From NCBI GenBank assembly GCA_016213325.1, contig JACRAY010000026.1, positions 1-64,000 on the forward strand: a stretch of 64,000 nt of DNA. The letters are read 5' to 3'. The position numbers and the translations under genes were made by a program. Within the stretch, counting starts at the first letter, position 1, and every line of letters begins with the position of its first letter. Below, in pieces: positions 8,430 to 19,751 of this stretch. The DNA is from Burkholderiales bacterium. GTDB taxonomy: Bacteria > Pseudomonadota > Gammaproteobacteria > Burkholderiales > Burkholderiaceae_C. The notes beneath the pieces were generated by a model that worked only from the letters and a program-made list of their open reading frames with translations, was not told the origin of the DNA and did not search any database.

Positions 8430-8996
8430 ATGACAGCCGACGGCACCGCCAACCACCTGGCCCGCAACCTCGTGAGCCTGCGCCATTCACGCGCCCTCAC
8501 GCAGGACGGGCTGGCGAAGCAGGCGGCCGTGCCGCGCTCGACCATCGCCAACCTGGAGTCGGGCGAGGGCAACCCTTCGCTCGCGGTGCTGGTGAAGGTG
8601 GCGGGCGCGCTCGGCGTGCCCATCGACGAACTGCTGGCGTCGCCGCGCGCCAAGGTGCGCCATTGGCCGGCGGACGAGGTAGCGGTGGTGGGCAAGGGGC
8701 GCGGCGTGTACGTCCGGGCGCTGGTGCCCGAGCCGGTGCCCGACTCGATGATGGAAGTGATGGACTTTGCGCCCGGCGCGGTGATGGGCGGCACGCCGCA
8801 CCTGCCGGGCACGCGCGAGTTCTTCACCTGCCTGGAAGGGCGGGTGAACCTGATGGTGGCGGGCGACCGCTATGCGCTGCAGGCGGGGGACGTGCTGGCG
8901 TTCCCGGGCAACCTGCCGCATTCGTACCAGAACGCGGATGGGGTGAGCCCGGCGCGGGGGGTGTCGGTGGTGATCCTGGCGAAAGCCGGGGTGTAG
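8430..8996 (+). CDS. XRE family transcriptional regulator with C-terminal cupin domain
   Basis: The protein has 188 residues. Residues ~8-65 form a helix-turn-helix of the XRE/Cro type ([30 protein letters not shown]). Residues ~100-180 form a small cupin barrel ([35 protein letters not shown]) that may bind a ligand or metal. This is the SutR/PuuR-like architecture. The gene is divergent from the SDR/QueA-like pair, suggesting it controls that pair and itself; that is inference. A short palindrome GTAGCGCCGCTAC overlaps the stop (8994-9006) but has no T-tract. Confidence 0.92.
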   Translation: MTADGTANHLARNLVSLRHSRALTQDGLAKQAAVPRSTIANLESGEGNPSLAVLVKVAGALGVPIDELLASPRAKVRHWPADEVAVVGKGRGVYVRALVPEPVPDSMMEVMDFAPGAVMGGTPHLPGTREFFTCLEGRVNLMVAGDRYALQAGDVLAFPGNLPHSYQNADGVSPARGVSVVILAKAGV

Positions 8997-9111
8997 CGCC
9001 GCTACGCCACGCGCCGGTATCATCAAGGGTTTCCCTCGCGCACCCTTGAACACCTCCTCCGACGGCAAGTACCTAGTGAACGCGGCAAGCGGCAGTCAAG
9101 CTGCCTCGGCC

Positions 9112-11961
<2,850 letters not shown>

Positions 11962-12005
11962 ATGCTGGCCAGGCCTTGAACTGGCTTAACCCGTAACATC
12001 ACCAC

Positions 12006-12512
12006 ATGCGCGCCATCATCCTCCTGGCCCTCCTCGCCACCTCGGCCCACGCCGACGTGACCGCCGTCTCCGCCAACGGCTTCACCTCCACCTTCCGCAA
12101 GGAGGTCGGCGTGGCGCCGGCGCAGGCCTACGACGCGATCGGCAGGCTTCCGCAATGGTGGAACCAGGAGCACACCTACTCGGGCAAGGCGGCGAACCTG
12201 CGGCTGGGCCTGAAGGCCGGCGACTGCTTCTGCGAGGACTGGGACGGCAACTCCATCGAGCACGCCCGCGTGCTGCTGGTCATGCGCAACCAGCTGGTGC
12301 GCATGGAAGGCGGCCTCGGGCCATTGCAGCCGCTGGCCGTGAGCGGCGTGCTCACCCTGTCGACCGGCACGCGCGACGGCAAGGCCTTCATGCAGATGGT
12401 CTACAAGGTCAGCGGCGCGCCCGAGACCGGCTTCGACAAGCTCGCGCCGCTGGTCGACCGCGTGATGGGCGAGCAGTTCACGCGATGGGCCAACTACGTG
12501 GAGAAGCCATGA
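12006..12512 (+). CDS. exported SRPBCC/START-like domain protein
   Basis: The protein is 168 residues with a cleavable signal peptide (MRAIILLALLATSAHA, cut near residue 16). A START/Bet v1-like fold follows (FRKEVGVAPAQAYDAIGRLPQWWN ... MEGGLGPLQPLAVSG). Such domains bind hydrophobic ligands; a periplasmic ligand-binding role is inferred and the ligand is unknown. Its stop overlaps the start of the next gene as ATGA (12509-12512), so the two are probably translated together, although an exported START protein and a cytosolic thioesterase have no obvious common task. Confidence 0.8.
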   Translation: MRAIILLALLATSAHADVTAVSANGFTSTFRKEVGVAPAQAYDAIGRLPQWWNQEHTYSGKAANLRLGLKAGDCFCEDWDGNSIEHARVLLVMRNQLVRMEGGLGPLQPLAVSGVLTLSTGTRDGKAFMQMVYKVSGAPETGFDKLAPLVDRVMGEQFTRWANYVEKP

Positions 12513-12949
12513 ACTCGATCACGCTGCGCTTCCTGGCCGAACCCAGCACCGTCAACTTCGGCGGCAAGGTGCACGGCGGCACCGTCATGAAGTGGATCGA
12601 CGAGGCCGGCTATGCCTGCGCCAGCGCCTGGGCCAGGCGCTACTGCGTGACGGTGTTCGTCAGCGGCATCCGCTTCCACCGTCCCATCCGCATCGGCGAG
12701 CTGGTGGAGGTGGAGGCCCACCTCGCCTACACCGGCAACACCAGCATGGCGATTGCGGTCGAGGTGCGCAGCGGCGACATCAAGACCGGGCACCTGCACC
12801 GCACCACCGAATGCCTGATCGTGTTTGCCGGCGTCAACGCCGAGGGCGAGCCGGTGGCGGTGGACAAGTGGACGCCCGAGACGCCGGGCGAAGTGGCGCT
12901 GGCCAGGCGCGCGAAGGCGCAGCTCGACGCCGCCCGTTCGGCCGGTTAG
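12509..12949 (+). CDS. acyl-CoA thioesterase (YciA-like hot-dog fold)
   Basis: The 146 residues form a single hot-dog domain. [22 protein letters not shown] contains the active-site Asp and the helix of YciA/BACH-type acyl-CoA hydrolases, and [18 protein letters not shown] is the core strand pair. It would hydrolyse acyl-CoA to free acid and CoA in the cytoplasm. Chain-length preference cannot be read. The start overlaps the previous stop (ATGA), and its 3' end overlaps the convergent pyrF end by 4 bases. Confidence 0.9.
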   Translation: MNSITLRFLAEPSTVNFGGKVHGGTVMKWIDEAGYACASAWARRYCVTVFVSGIRFHRPIRIGELVEVEAHLAYTGNTSMAIAVEVRSGDIKTGHLHRTTECLIVFAGVNAEGEPVAVDKWTPETPGEVALARRAKAQLDAARSAG

Positions 12950-13770
12950 GCCTTCGCTGCTTCCAGCAGCGCCCGCGTGCGCGTCGCCTCGGTGCGCGCC
13001 GCTGCCGCGAAGTCGTCGCCCGAGGACGCATACAGGATCGCACGCGACGAATTGACGACGATGGGCGCGTCCGCGCGCCAGCCCGCCTTGACCGTTGCCA
13101 CGGCATCGCCGCCCTGCGCACCGATGCCCGGGATCAGCAGCGGCAGCGTTGGCGCAATCGCGCGCACGCGCTCGATCTCCGCCGGGTAGGTGGCCCCCAC
13201 CACCAGCCCCAGTTGCCCGTTGAGGTTCCAGGACCCCTGCGCCAGCGCCGCCACGTGCTCGTACAGCAGCGGCTGCCCCGGCAGCGAGGCGAGCCGCTGG
13301 TTCTGCAGGTCGTCGCCGCCGGGGTTGGAGGTGCGGCACAGCAGGAAGGCGCCGCGCCCGGGGTACTTCAGGTAGGGCTGCACGGAGTCGAAACCCATGA
13401 AGGGCGACAGCGTCACCGCATCGGCGCCGTAGCGTTCGAAGGCTTCCTTGGCGTACTGCTCGGCGGTGGAACCGATGTCGCCGCGCTTGGCGTCCAGGAT
13501 CACCGGCACGTGCGGCGCGTTCGCGCGCAGGTGCGCCATCAGCCGCTCGAGCTGCTCCTCGGCGCGATGCGCCGCGAAGTAGGCGATCTGCGGCTTGAAG
13601 GCGATGGCCAGGTCCGCGGTGGCGTCGACGATGTGCGCGCAGAAGTCGTAGATGCGCGCAGCATCGCCTTTCATGGAACCGGGGAAACGGGAGGGTTCGG
13701 GGTCGAGCCCCACGCAAAGCATCGACGCGTTGCGCTGCTGCGCGTGGCGCAGCTTCTCGGTGAAGGTCAT
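12946..13770 (-). CDS. pyrF: orotidine 5'-phosphate decarboxylase (long, type 2 form)
   Basis: PyrF decarboxylates OMP to UMP, the last step of pyrimidine synthesis. The 274-residue length and sequence match the longer PyrF subfamily common in beta-proteobacteria and actinobacteria. Diagnostic stretches are [25 protein letters not shown] with catalytic Asp93/Lys95/Asp98, and [12 protein letters not shown] with the phosphate loop. Its stop overlaps the thioesterase stop by 4 bases on the opposite strand. The upstream gap of 35 bases to the DMT gene holds both divergent promoters. Confidence 0.96.
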   Translation of the reverse strand: MTFTEKLRHAQQRNASMLCVGLDPEPSRFPGSMKGDAARIYDFCAHIVDATADLAIAFKPQIAYFAAHRAEEQLERLMAHLRANAPHVPVILDAKRGDIGSTAEQYAKEAFERYGADAVTLSPFMGFDSVQPYLKYPGRGAFLLCRTSNPGGDDLQNQRLASLPGQPLLYEHVAALAQGSWNLNGQLGLVVGATYPAEIERVRAIAPTLPLLIPGIGAQGGDAVATVKAGWRADAPIVVNSSRAILYASSGDDFAAAARTEATRTRALLEAAKA

Positions 13771-13805
13771 GAGCCGCCATTGTAAAACGGGGACAATCGC
13801 AGCCC

Positions 13806-14744
13806 ATGCAATCCCTCACCCGGCAGCAGCTGGTCCTGCTCGTATTGCTCACCATCGTGTGGGGCGTCAACTGGCCCGTGATGAAGCTGGGCGTCACCGA
13901 CTACCCGCCGCTCACTTTCCGCGCGATCTCGATGGCTCTCGGCCTGCCGGTGCTGGCGCTGGCGCTGGTGGTGATGAAGGTGCCGTTTCGCCTGCCGGCG
14001 CGCCACTGGCCCGAGCTGCTGTGGCTCGCGGCCACCAACATGTTCGTCTGGCACACCTGCATCATCCTGGCGGTGAAGACGCTGTCGAGCGGGCGCGCGG
14101 CGATCCTCGGCTACACCATGCCGATCTTCTCGGCGGTGCTGGGTGCGCTGCTGTTCTCGGCCGTGCTCACGCGCCGCGGCTGGATCGGCGTGAGCGCCGC
14201 CGCCCTCGGCGTGGCGCTGCTGCTGTGGCACGAGCTGACCGGGCTGGCGGGCAAGCCGGCGGGCGTGGCGCTGGCGCTGGTGGCCGCGGCCACGTGGGCG
14301 CTGGGCACGCAGTTGCTGCGGCGCACGCGCATCCCGGTGCCCACCCTCACCCTGTCGTTCTGGATGACGGCGCTGACCGCCGTCGTCATGACGCTGCTGT
14401 GCGCGGTGTTCGAGCGGCAGCAGTGGCGCGAGCCATCAGCCACTGCATGGTTCGCCATCCTGTTCAACGCGGTGCTGATCTTCGGCTTTGCCCACGCCAC
14501 GTGGTTCTACCTCGCACGCGCCCTGCCCCCGCTGGCGTCGACCCTCAGCGTGATGTTCATCCCGGTACTGGGCGTGTTCACCGGCGCGCTGTGGCTGGGC
14601 GAGGTGCTGCACTGGCAGGACTTCGCCGCCGTCGCGCTCATGGTGGTGGCGATCGCGTCGGTGTTATGGCCTGCACGGCCACCCGCACCGAGTCCTGCAT
14701 CACCTGCCACGGCGAGCGGAACAGGCCGCGGCCCGGACGCCTAG
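13806..14744 (+). CDS. EamA/DMT family transporter
   Basis: The protein has 312 residues with ten hydrophobic helices in two EamA repeats ([25 protein letters not shown] and [37 protein letters not shown]). It is an inner-membrane exporter of metabolites or amino acids with unknown substrate. The last ~35 residues are a Pro/Ala/Ser-rich tail (after [10 protein letters not shown]) that is atypical. This tail coincides with a 107-base antisense overlap with the end of the EF-hand-like gene, so the natural stop may have been lost. Confidence 0.92.
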   Translation: MQSLTRQQLVLLVLLTIVWGVNWPVMKLGVTDYPPLTFRAISMALGLPVLALALVVMKVPFRLPARHWPELLWLAATNMFVWHTCIILAVKTLSSGRAAILGYTMPIFSAVLGALLFSAVLTRRGWIGVSAAALGVALLLWHELTGLAGKPAGVALALVAAATWALGTQLLRRTRIPVPTLTLSFWMTALTAVVMTLLCAVFERQQWREPSATAWFAILFNAVLIFGFAHATWFYLARALPPLASTLSVMFIPVLGVFTGALWLGEVLHWQDFAAVALMVVAIASVLWPARPPAPSPASPATASGTGRGPDA

Positions 14745-15210
14745 GCGTCAGTTCCACCGGCTCGACGTCGGCGCCGCGGCGCGCCTTGATCGCCAGGCGC
14801 CGCTCGTCGTCGCGGCTGCCGAACAGGTCGGTCTCGACGCGCAGCGCGGTGGGCGGCTGGGCGAACTTGAAGCGCGCCATCAGGACCACGTGGCGCTCGC
14901 CCTGCGCATGGGCCGGGTCGGCGTCGGCCAGCAGTTGCAGCATCTGCGCTTCGGCCGGCAAGCCTGCGTCGGTGATGCGAAAGCCCTGGATCGCGCGCTG
15001 CCGCAGCGTCACGTAATGCCGCTGCAGTTCCTGCACCGACAGCAGGCCGTCGCGGTTGTCGTCGCCGCCCAGCGCCGACACCGGCAGCGACACCAGCACA
15101 TAGGCGACGTCGCCCACCACGTGGATCGTGCCCTGCTGCGCCGGCATCAGGTGCGCCTGGGCCGGCGTCGCGCCGGCCAGCAGCGCGGCGAGCAACAGGA
15201 TGCGGATCAC
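14638..15210 (-). CDS. exported EF-hand-like protein of unknown function
   Basis: The 190-residue protein has a signal peptide (MIRILLLAALLAGATPAQA) and one EF-hand-type loop (GDDNRDGLLSVQEL, residues ~49-62) that could bind calcium. The rest is not recognised. Its ATG overlaps the stop of the upstream YHYH lipoprotein as ATGA, so the two are coupled and probably work together outside the cytoplasm. The 3' 107 bases are shared antisense with the DMT transporter gene. The final residues (TPTRSPPP) look non-conserved, so the biological C-terminus may have been extended. Confidence 0.75.
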   Translation of the reverse strand: MIRILLLAALLAGATPAQAHLMPAQQGTIHVVGDVAYVLVSLPVSALGGDDNRDGLLSVQELQRHYVTLRQRAIQGFRITDAGLPAEAQMLQLLADADPAHAQGERHVVLMARFKFAQPPTALRVETDLFGSRDDERRLAIKARRGADVEPVELTPRRPGRGLFRSPWQVMQDSVRVAVQAITPTRSPPP

Positions 15211-16754
15211 GGCTTCGCCCGGGTGTGGGGCGGTGGCGGGCCGCCGCCGCCGCCCCCACCGCCGCCGCTGGCCGTGCCGTACACGCAGCGGCCGATGAAG
15301 GGGTAGGTGTCGGTGAGGTAGTAGTGGTAGATGCCGTTAGGGAACTCGGGCGTGGCGCCGAAGCGGCCGTTGCACGCGTCGAGGCCGTCTTCGTTGGCGG
15401 CGTCGAACTCGTAGTCTTCCTTGAACGTGCCCATCGGATAACTCGCGGTCGACGGCCGGTTGGCGTCGGGCGATGACTTCAGCTTGTGGCTGCCCTTGAT
15501 CACCTTGACGGCGCTGCCTGCGTCGTTGGCCGAGGTGTAGCCGTAGCGCGCATAGAGCGGGAAGCCGTCCAGCGCGAAGCCCACCAGCGTCATTGCCGTC
15601 CCCTTGCCGAGCCGCGTGACCAGTCCTCCGGGCATGCCGTGGTAGTGGTACGAGCCGTCGGGCTGCACGTGCGCGTTGTTGCTGTCGAGGCCCAGGTCGA
15701 AGGTGTCGTGGCCCAGCGCCTCGATCATCCAGTCGCCCGAGCCGTTCATGGTGCAGGTCACGCTGTTGCCGCTGCCGGTGCAGTGTGCGTTGGTGTTGGG
15801 GTCGAACTTGACGCTGTTGATGGCGTAGCCCACCACGGTCATGGCCGTGCTGTTGGCGTTCTTCACCGGCGTCATCGTCATGGTCGCGCTCACGCTCTGG
15901 GTCGAGATCGCGCTCGGGTTGCTGGCATTGGGGAAGGTGCCGGTGGCATGGTCCGGGATGCCGTTGCCGGTGAGCGTGCGCAGCGCGCTGGTGCAGCTGA
16001 TGGCCGAGGTGGAGGTCTTGTTCAGGTTGCTGACGAAGAAGTTGCCGCTGTAGCTGCACAGCACGCCCGCGGTGGTGCTGGTGCCGGGCAAGGAGCCGTC
16101 GGTGGGCGTGACGGTGACCGTGGACGAGGCGGCCGAGGCGCCGAAGCTGTTGCTGGCCTTCACGCTGCACGTGTACTGCGTGCCGTTGACGAGGCCGGAG
16201 ACCACGATGGGGCTGGTGGTCGAAGTGCCCGTGCCCTGCAGCGCCGACAGCGCGGTGCAGGTGGCTGTATAGCCAGTGATGGCGCTGGCGCCGCTGGACA
16301 AGGGCGGCGTGAAAGCGATGCTGGCGCTGCCATTGCCGGCGGTCGCCGTTCCGATGGTCGGCGCCCCGGGCGGCGCGCAGTTGGCCGGCAGCACCGTGCA
16401 GGTGTAGTCGGCCAGCGCGCCCACCCGGAAGATCTGCCAGCCGCTGATGTTGCCGTACAGGTAGATGGCCACGTCGGCCGCGCCGGTGGACACGCCCAGG
16501 TAGTTGCCGGTCTGCGGGTAATAGCGGTAGGTATAGGGCGCGAGGTAGCCCGAGGTCTTGCCCGCCACCGGGAACAGGCTGGCGTACTGCGACTCGGCCC
16601 AATCCATCAGCTGGTCGGCTGTCAGCGCCTCTGGCGCGGCTTGCGCCGCGGCGCGGTGCAGTGCCGGCGGTTCATCGTCGCCGCCACCGCCGCAAGCCGA
16701 CAGGACGAGCAGCGCCATGCCCAGCGCCGCCCAACGTATCCATTGGGTCCCCAT
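15207..16754 (-). CDS. YHYH domain lipoprotein with fibronectin-type III module
   Basis: The 515-residue precursor has a lipoprotein signal (LLVLSACGGGG, Cys near 21). Residues ~45-120 match a short N-terminal module common in Burkholderiales surface proteins. Residues ~125-215 are an FN3-like domain (PGAPTIGTATAGNGSASIAFTPP). The rest is a YHYH domain containing the eponymous SYHYHGMPGG and YHYYLTDTYPF. YHYH proteins occur near copper or multicopper proteins, but their role is unclear. The C-terminus has a run of nine Gly followed by PPPP, encoded by an interrupted GCC repeat. I chose ATG 16754 because it sits directly before the lipoprotein signal. It is translationally coupled to the EF-hand-like gene. 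Confidence 0.85.
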   Translation of the reverse strand: MGTQWIRWAALGMALLVLSACGGGGDDEPPALHRAAAQAAPEALTADQLMDWAESQYASLFPVAGKTSGYLAPYTYRYYPQTGNYLGVSTGAADVAIYLYGNISGWQIFRVGALADYTCTVLPANCAPPGAPTIGTATAGNGSASIAFTPPLSSGASAITGYTATCTALSALQGTGTSTTSPIVVSGLVNGTQYTCSVKASNSFGASAASSTVTVTPTDGSLPGTSTTAGVLCSYSGNFFVSNLNKTSTSAISCTSALRTLTGNGIPDHATGTFPNASNPSAISTQSVSATMTMTPVKNANSTAMTVVGYAINSVKFDPNTNAHCTGSGNSVTCTMNGSGDWMIEALGHDTFDLGLDSNNAHVQPDGSYHYHGMPGGLVTRLGKGTAMTLVGFALDGFPLYARYGYTSANDAGSAVKVIKGSHKLKSSPDANRPSTASYPMGTFKEDYEFDAANEDGLDACNGRFGATPEFPNGIYHYYLTDTYPFIGRCVYGTASGGGGGGGGGPPPPHTRAKP

Positions 16755-16842
16755 GGTCTTCTCCCCCGAATTTGAAACCATTCTGTCTCATTCCGTACTT
16801 CCGGAACAAGTGCCGGTAGGCAATCTGCCTAAGCCCCTAAGG

Positions 16843-16908
16843 CATCACCTCAGGCGCCCCTCCGTTTCACCTACGCGCGGCCCACCTTTCACCTAAGGCG
16901 CGAACGGC
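16843..16908. promoter_or_regulatory. three 22-bp direct repeats in the divergent lipoprotein/metalloprotease promoter
   Basis: TCACCT occurs at 16845, 16867 and 16889, exactly 22 bases apart. The following bases are also similar (CAGGCGC, ACGCGCG, AAGGCGC). Exact two-helical-turn spacing places each copy on the same DNA face, as expected for cooperative activator or repressor binding. The array ends 22 bases before the metalloprotease start and 88 bases from the lipoprotein start. The binding protein is unknown. Confidence 0.55.
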
Positions 16909-16930
16909 CCCAAATCGTCTCATTGGGGCT

Positions 16931-18592
16931 ATGGACCTGTTCACCGCCCTGCTGCAAGAAGAACCCGCCGAAACGCCCGCCACCTGGGCCTGCTCGTGCG
17001 GTGGCTGCGCAGGCGCAGGCGGTGCGGACCTCGGCGCCTATGGCACGACGCCGACCGCCAACTACGGCTACGTGTCGACCTCGCAGCCCACCGGCGGCGA
17101 CGCAGCCACCGCGGCGCTCATGGCCGGCAGCAAGTGGACGAGCTTCGACGCCGCCAGCGCGCGCACCATCATCAGCTACTCGTTCATCAACCCGCAGGCT
17201 TCCACCTTCTCGTACGGCGTCAACGACGGCTTCGCGGCCACCGCGAAGTCGTTCTCCGAAGCCGACAAGGCGCTCACGCGCGACATGCTGGCCAAGATCG
17301 CCGCGGTGTGCAACGTGGAGTTCGTGGAAGTGCCCGACAACGCCACGCAGTCCGGTGTGCTGCGCTACGGCTACTCCGACCAGCCTGCCGCCATGAACTA
17401 CGCGGGCTACGCGTTCTTCCCTTCCACTTCGCCGATCGGCGGCGACATCTGGCTCGCCAGCACCCAGTCCACCGCGCAGTGGGACTTCTACCGGCCCAAC
17501 CTGGTCCTGCACGAAACCATGCACGCCCTGGGCCTGAAGCACCCCTTCAGCGGCGGCAGCGTGCTGTCGGCGGCGCAGGACATCATCCCCAACACGGTGA
17601 TGAGCTACTCGCCGCTGGCCGGTGGCACGAGCGGCTACATGGAAACGTATCCGAGCGAACCGATGGCCTTCGACGTGACGGCATTGCAGCAGCTGTACGG
17701 CGCCTCGTCGCTGGCCAGCGGCAACAGCTGGTACGGCCTGGCCGGCAGCGACTTCCAGTCGGGCTTCAAGGCGCTGTGGGACTCGGGCGGCTACGACACG
17801 CTGGATGCGTCGATGCTGGCCCATGCGGTCACGCTCAACCTGGGCGGCGGCGCAGCCAGCGACATCGGCGTGCGCATCGATGCCAACGCCAAGGTCGGTG
17901 GCACCCCCGTCGCGACCACCTACGCCTACACCCTCACGATGGCGCAGGGGACGCTGATCGAGCAGGCCATCGGCACCGCTTTCGGCGACACCGTCACCGG
18001 CAACGCCGCCGACAACCGGCTGCAAGGCCGCGGCGGCGACGACGGGCTGCAGGGCGGCGCGGGCCGCGACACGGCCCTGTACGAAGGTGCCCGCAACTCT
18101 TTCGACGTGACGATCGCCGGAACCAGCGCAACGGTGCGCGACCGCACCGGCGCCGAAGGCACCGACTCGCTGGGCAACATCGAGCGCCTCGAGTTCGCCG
18201 ACGGCGGCCTCGCGCTGGACCTCGACGGCCATGCCGGTGAAGCGGCTCGCATCCTCGGTGCCGTGTTCGGCGCGGCCGCCGTGGACGTGCCCGCCGCCAT
18301 CGGTGTGGCGCTCGACGTGCTGGATGGCGGCGTGTCGTATCGCGACGCCCTTGCCCTCGCGCTCGACGCGCGGCTCGGCGACAACGCGAGCAACGCGCAA
18401 GTGGTGGACCTGCTCTACACCAACCTGTTCGGCATGGCGCCCAACGGCGCCGCCACGCAGGAACTGGTCGGCCTGCTGGACCGCAGCACGCTGTCGCAAG
18501 TGGACCTGGCCGCTATTGCGGCGGGGCACGCGCTGAACGAGCAGAACATCGACCTGGTCGGCCTGGCCGCGCACGGCCTGGCCTTCGCCTGA
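16931..18592 (+). CDS. serralysin-like secreted zinc metalloprotease (M10, RTX/DUF4214-type)
   Basis: The 553-residue protein has no Sec signal. Residues ~20-250 are the M10 catalytic domain with the zinc site HETMHALGLKH (His194, Glu195, His198, His204) and the Met-turn VMSYSP. A degenerate RTX segment follows (FGDTVTGNAADNRLQGRGGDDGLQGGAGRD). The C-terminal region has DUF4214-like repeats (VDLLYTNLFGMAPNGAATQELVGLLD). These features predict type I secretion and calcium-aided folding outside the cell. The N-terminus carries an unusual cluster CSCGGC (residues 21-26). No type I secretion genes are in the window. It reads away from the 22-bp repeat array. Confidence 0.88.
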   Translation: MDLFTALLQEEPAETPATWACSCGGCAGAGGADLGAYGTTPTANYGYVSTSQPTGGDAATAALMAGSKWTSFDAASARTIISYSFINPQASTFSYGVNDGFAATAKSFSEADKALTRDMLAKIAAVCNVEFVEVPDNATQSGVLRYGYSDQPAAMNYAGYAFFPSTSPIGGDIWLASTQSTAQWDFYRPNLVLHETMHALGLKHPFSGGSVLSAAQDIIPNTVMSYSPLAGGTSGYMETYPSEPMAFDVTALQQLYGASSLASGNSWYGLAGSDFQSGFKALWDSGGYDTLDASMLAHAVTLNLGGGAASDIGVRIDANAKVGGTPVATTYAYTLTMAQGTLIEQAIGTAFGDTVTGNAADNRLQGRGGDDGLQGGAGRDTALYEGARNSFDVTIAGTSATVRDRTGAEGTDSLGNIERLEFADGGLALDLDGHAGEAARILGAVFGAAAVDVPAAIGVALDVLDGGVSYRDALALALDARLGDNASNAQVVDLLYTNLFGMAPNGAATQELVGLLDRSTLSQVDLAAIAAGHALNEQNIDLVGLAAHGLAFA

Positions 18593-18594
18593 CC

Positions 18595-19044
18595 TCAGCT
18601 CGGCATCGCGAAGCGCCTGAGGCTGGTGTAGACGTCGCGGTCGAAGTGCAGCACGTAGCCGAGCACGCCGGCACCCATGACGGCCAGCGCCTCCATCTTC
18701 AGCAGGCGCGCGCCGGTGGTTTCCACCACCGCGCCCACGGCCTCGGCGGCCTGTTCGGCCTTGGCCTGCGTGGGAATGGCTGCGTCGGTCATCACGATGA
18801 CGGTACGGCCGTCGGCCGTGCCCGCGATACGCGCCACCTGGTCGCGAATCTGCACCTTGAGCGACGCGCCCCCGCTGGGCGAGCAGTTCTGCGTCAGCAC
18901 GTAGGGCACCGTGCACGACATCGAGAAGCCGCTGATCGTGGGAACCTTGTTGCCCTGGAAGGTGGCGGTCTCCGGCGCGGTAGCGCACGAGGCCAGGGCC
19001 AGCGACAGGCACGCGAGAAGGATGCCCGGTGACAGGAGTCTCAT
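18595..19044 (-). CDS. small lipoprotein of unknown function
   Basis: The 149 residues start with a lipoprotein signal (MRLLSPGILLACLSLALASC, lipobox LASC, Cys20). A compact domain follows with two further cysteines (MSCTVPY and QNCSPSG) that could form a disulfide in the periplasm. The C-terminal part has a hydrophobic patch (LAVMGAGVLGYVLHF). I do not recognise the family. The predicted start at 19044 is preferred because the signal peptide begins there. It ends 3 bases from the convergent metalloprotease stop. Confidence 0.75.
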   Translation of the reverse strand: MRLLSPGILLACLSLALASCATAPETATFQGNKVPTISGFSMSCTVPYVLTQNCSPSGGASLKVQIRDQVARIAGTADGRTVIVMTDAAIPTQAKAEQAAEAVGAVVETTGARLLKMEALAVMGAGVLGYVLHFDRDVYTSLRRFAMPS

Positions 19045-19107
19045 GTGTTTTTTCTCCTTCGTCGGAAGTGCGCAGTCTACTGCGGCGCAGGGCCCGACAA
19101 TAGCCCC

Positions 19108-19746
19108 ATGCTGCGCTACCGCACCTTTCCTGTCACTGCATTTCAACAAAACTGTTCCATTCTCTGGGACGAGGCCACGGGGCAGGCCGCCGTCATCGAC
19201 CCGGGCGGCGACCTGGACCGGTTGCTGGCCGAAGTCGAGCGCCTGGGGCTGAAGCTCGAACGGGTGTGGCTGACCCACGCCCATATCGACCACGCGGGCG
19301 GCACGGGTGAGCTGGCCCAGCGCCTCGCGCTGCCGGTGATCGGCCCGCACCCGGCCGACCAGTTCTGGATCGACCTGCTGCCCGAGCAAAGCCGCATGTT
19401 CGGTTTTCCGCAGGCACGGGCTTTCAAACCCACGCGCTGGCTGCACGACGGCGACACGGTGGAACTGGCCGGCCATGTGCTGCACGTGCGGCATTGCCCG
19501 GGGCATACGCCGGGGCATGTCGTCTTTCACTCACCGGAGTTGAAGCGCGCCTTCGTGGGCGACGTGCTGTTCGCGGGCAGCATAGGCCGCACCGATTTCC
19601 CGCAGGGTGACCACGACACGCTGATCGAGAGCATCACGCAGCGCTTGTGGCCGATGGGGGATGACACGGTTTTCATCCCGGGGCACGGGCCCGAGAGTTC
19701 GTTCGGGCACGAACGGCGGCACAACCCGTACGTGGCGGGGACTTGA
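19108..19746 (+). CDS. MBL-fold hydrolase, glyoxalase-II-like
   Basis: The 212-residue protein shows the metallo-beta-lactamase zinc motif THAHIDHAGG (HxHxDH), then CPGHTPGHVVFH, FVGDVLFAGSIGR and the late ligand IPGHGPES. This is the YcbL/GloB-like group that acts on glutathione thioesters such as S-lactoylglutathione. The C-terminal substrate-binding extension of full GloB is missing, so the exact substrate is uncertain. It is predicted to be cytoplasmic. ATG 19108 lies just before the first strand. Confidence 0.9.
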   Translation: MLRYRTFPVTAFQQNCSILWDEATGQAAVIDPGGDLDRLLAEVERLGLKLERVWLTHAHIDHAGGTGELAQRLALPVIGPHPADQFWIDLLPEQSRMFGFPQARAFKPTRWLHDGDTVELAGHVLHVRHCPGHTPGHVVFHSPELKRAFVGDVLFAGSIGRTDFPQGDHDTLIESITQRLWPMGDDTVFIPGHGPESSFGHERRHNPYVAGT

Positions 19747-19751
19747 GCCGG

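Noticed and set aside
8994-9006. Palindrome GTAGCGCCGCTAC as a terminator of the XRE-cupin gene.
   Set aside because: The stem is only 6 bp with a 1-base centre and no T-tract follows.
8997-9111. LexA box upstream of uvrA (and upstream of ssb).
   Set aside because: No CTG-N10-CAG-type symmetric site was seen; SOS control cannot be claimed from this sequence.
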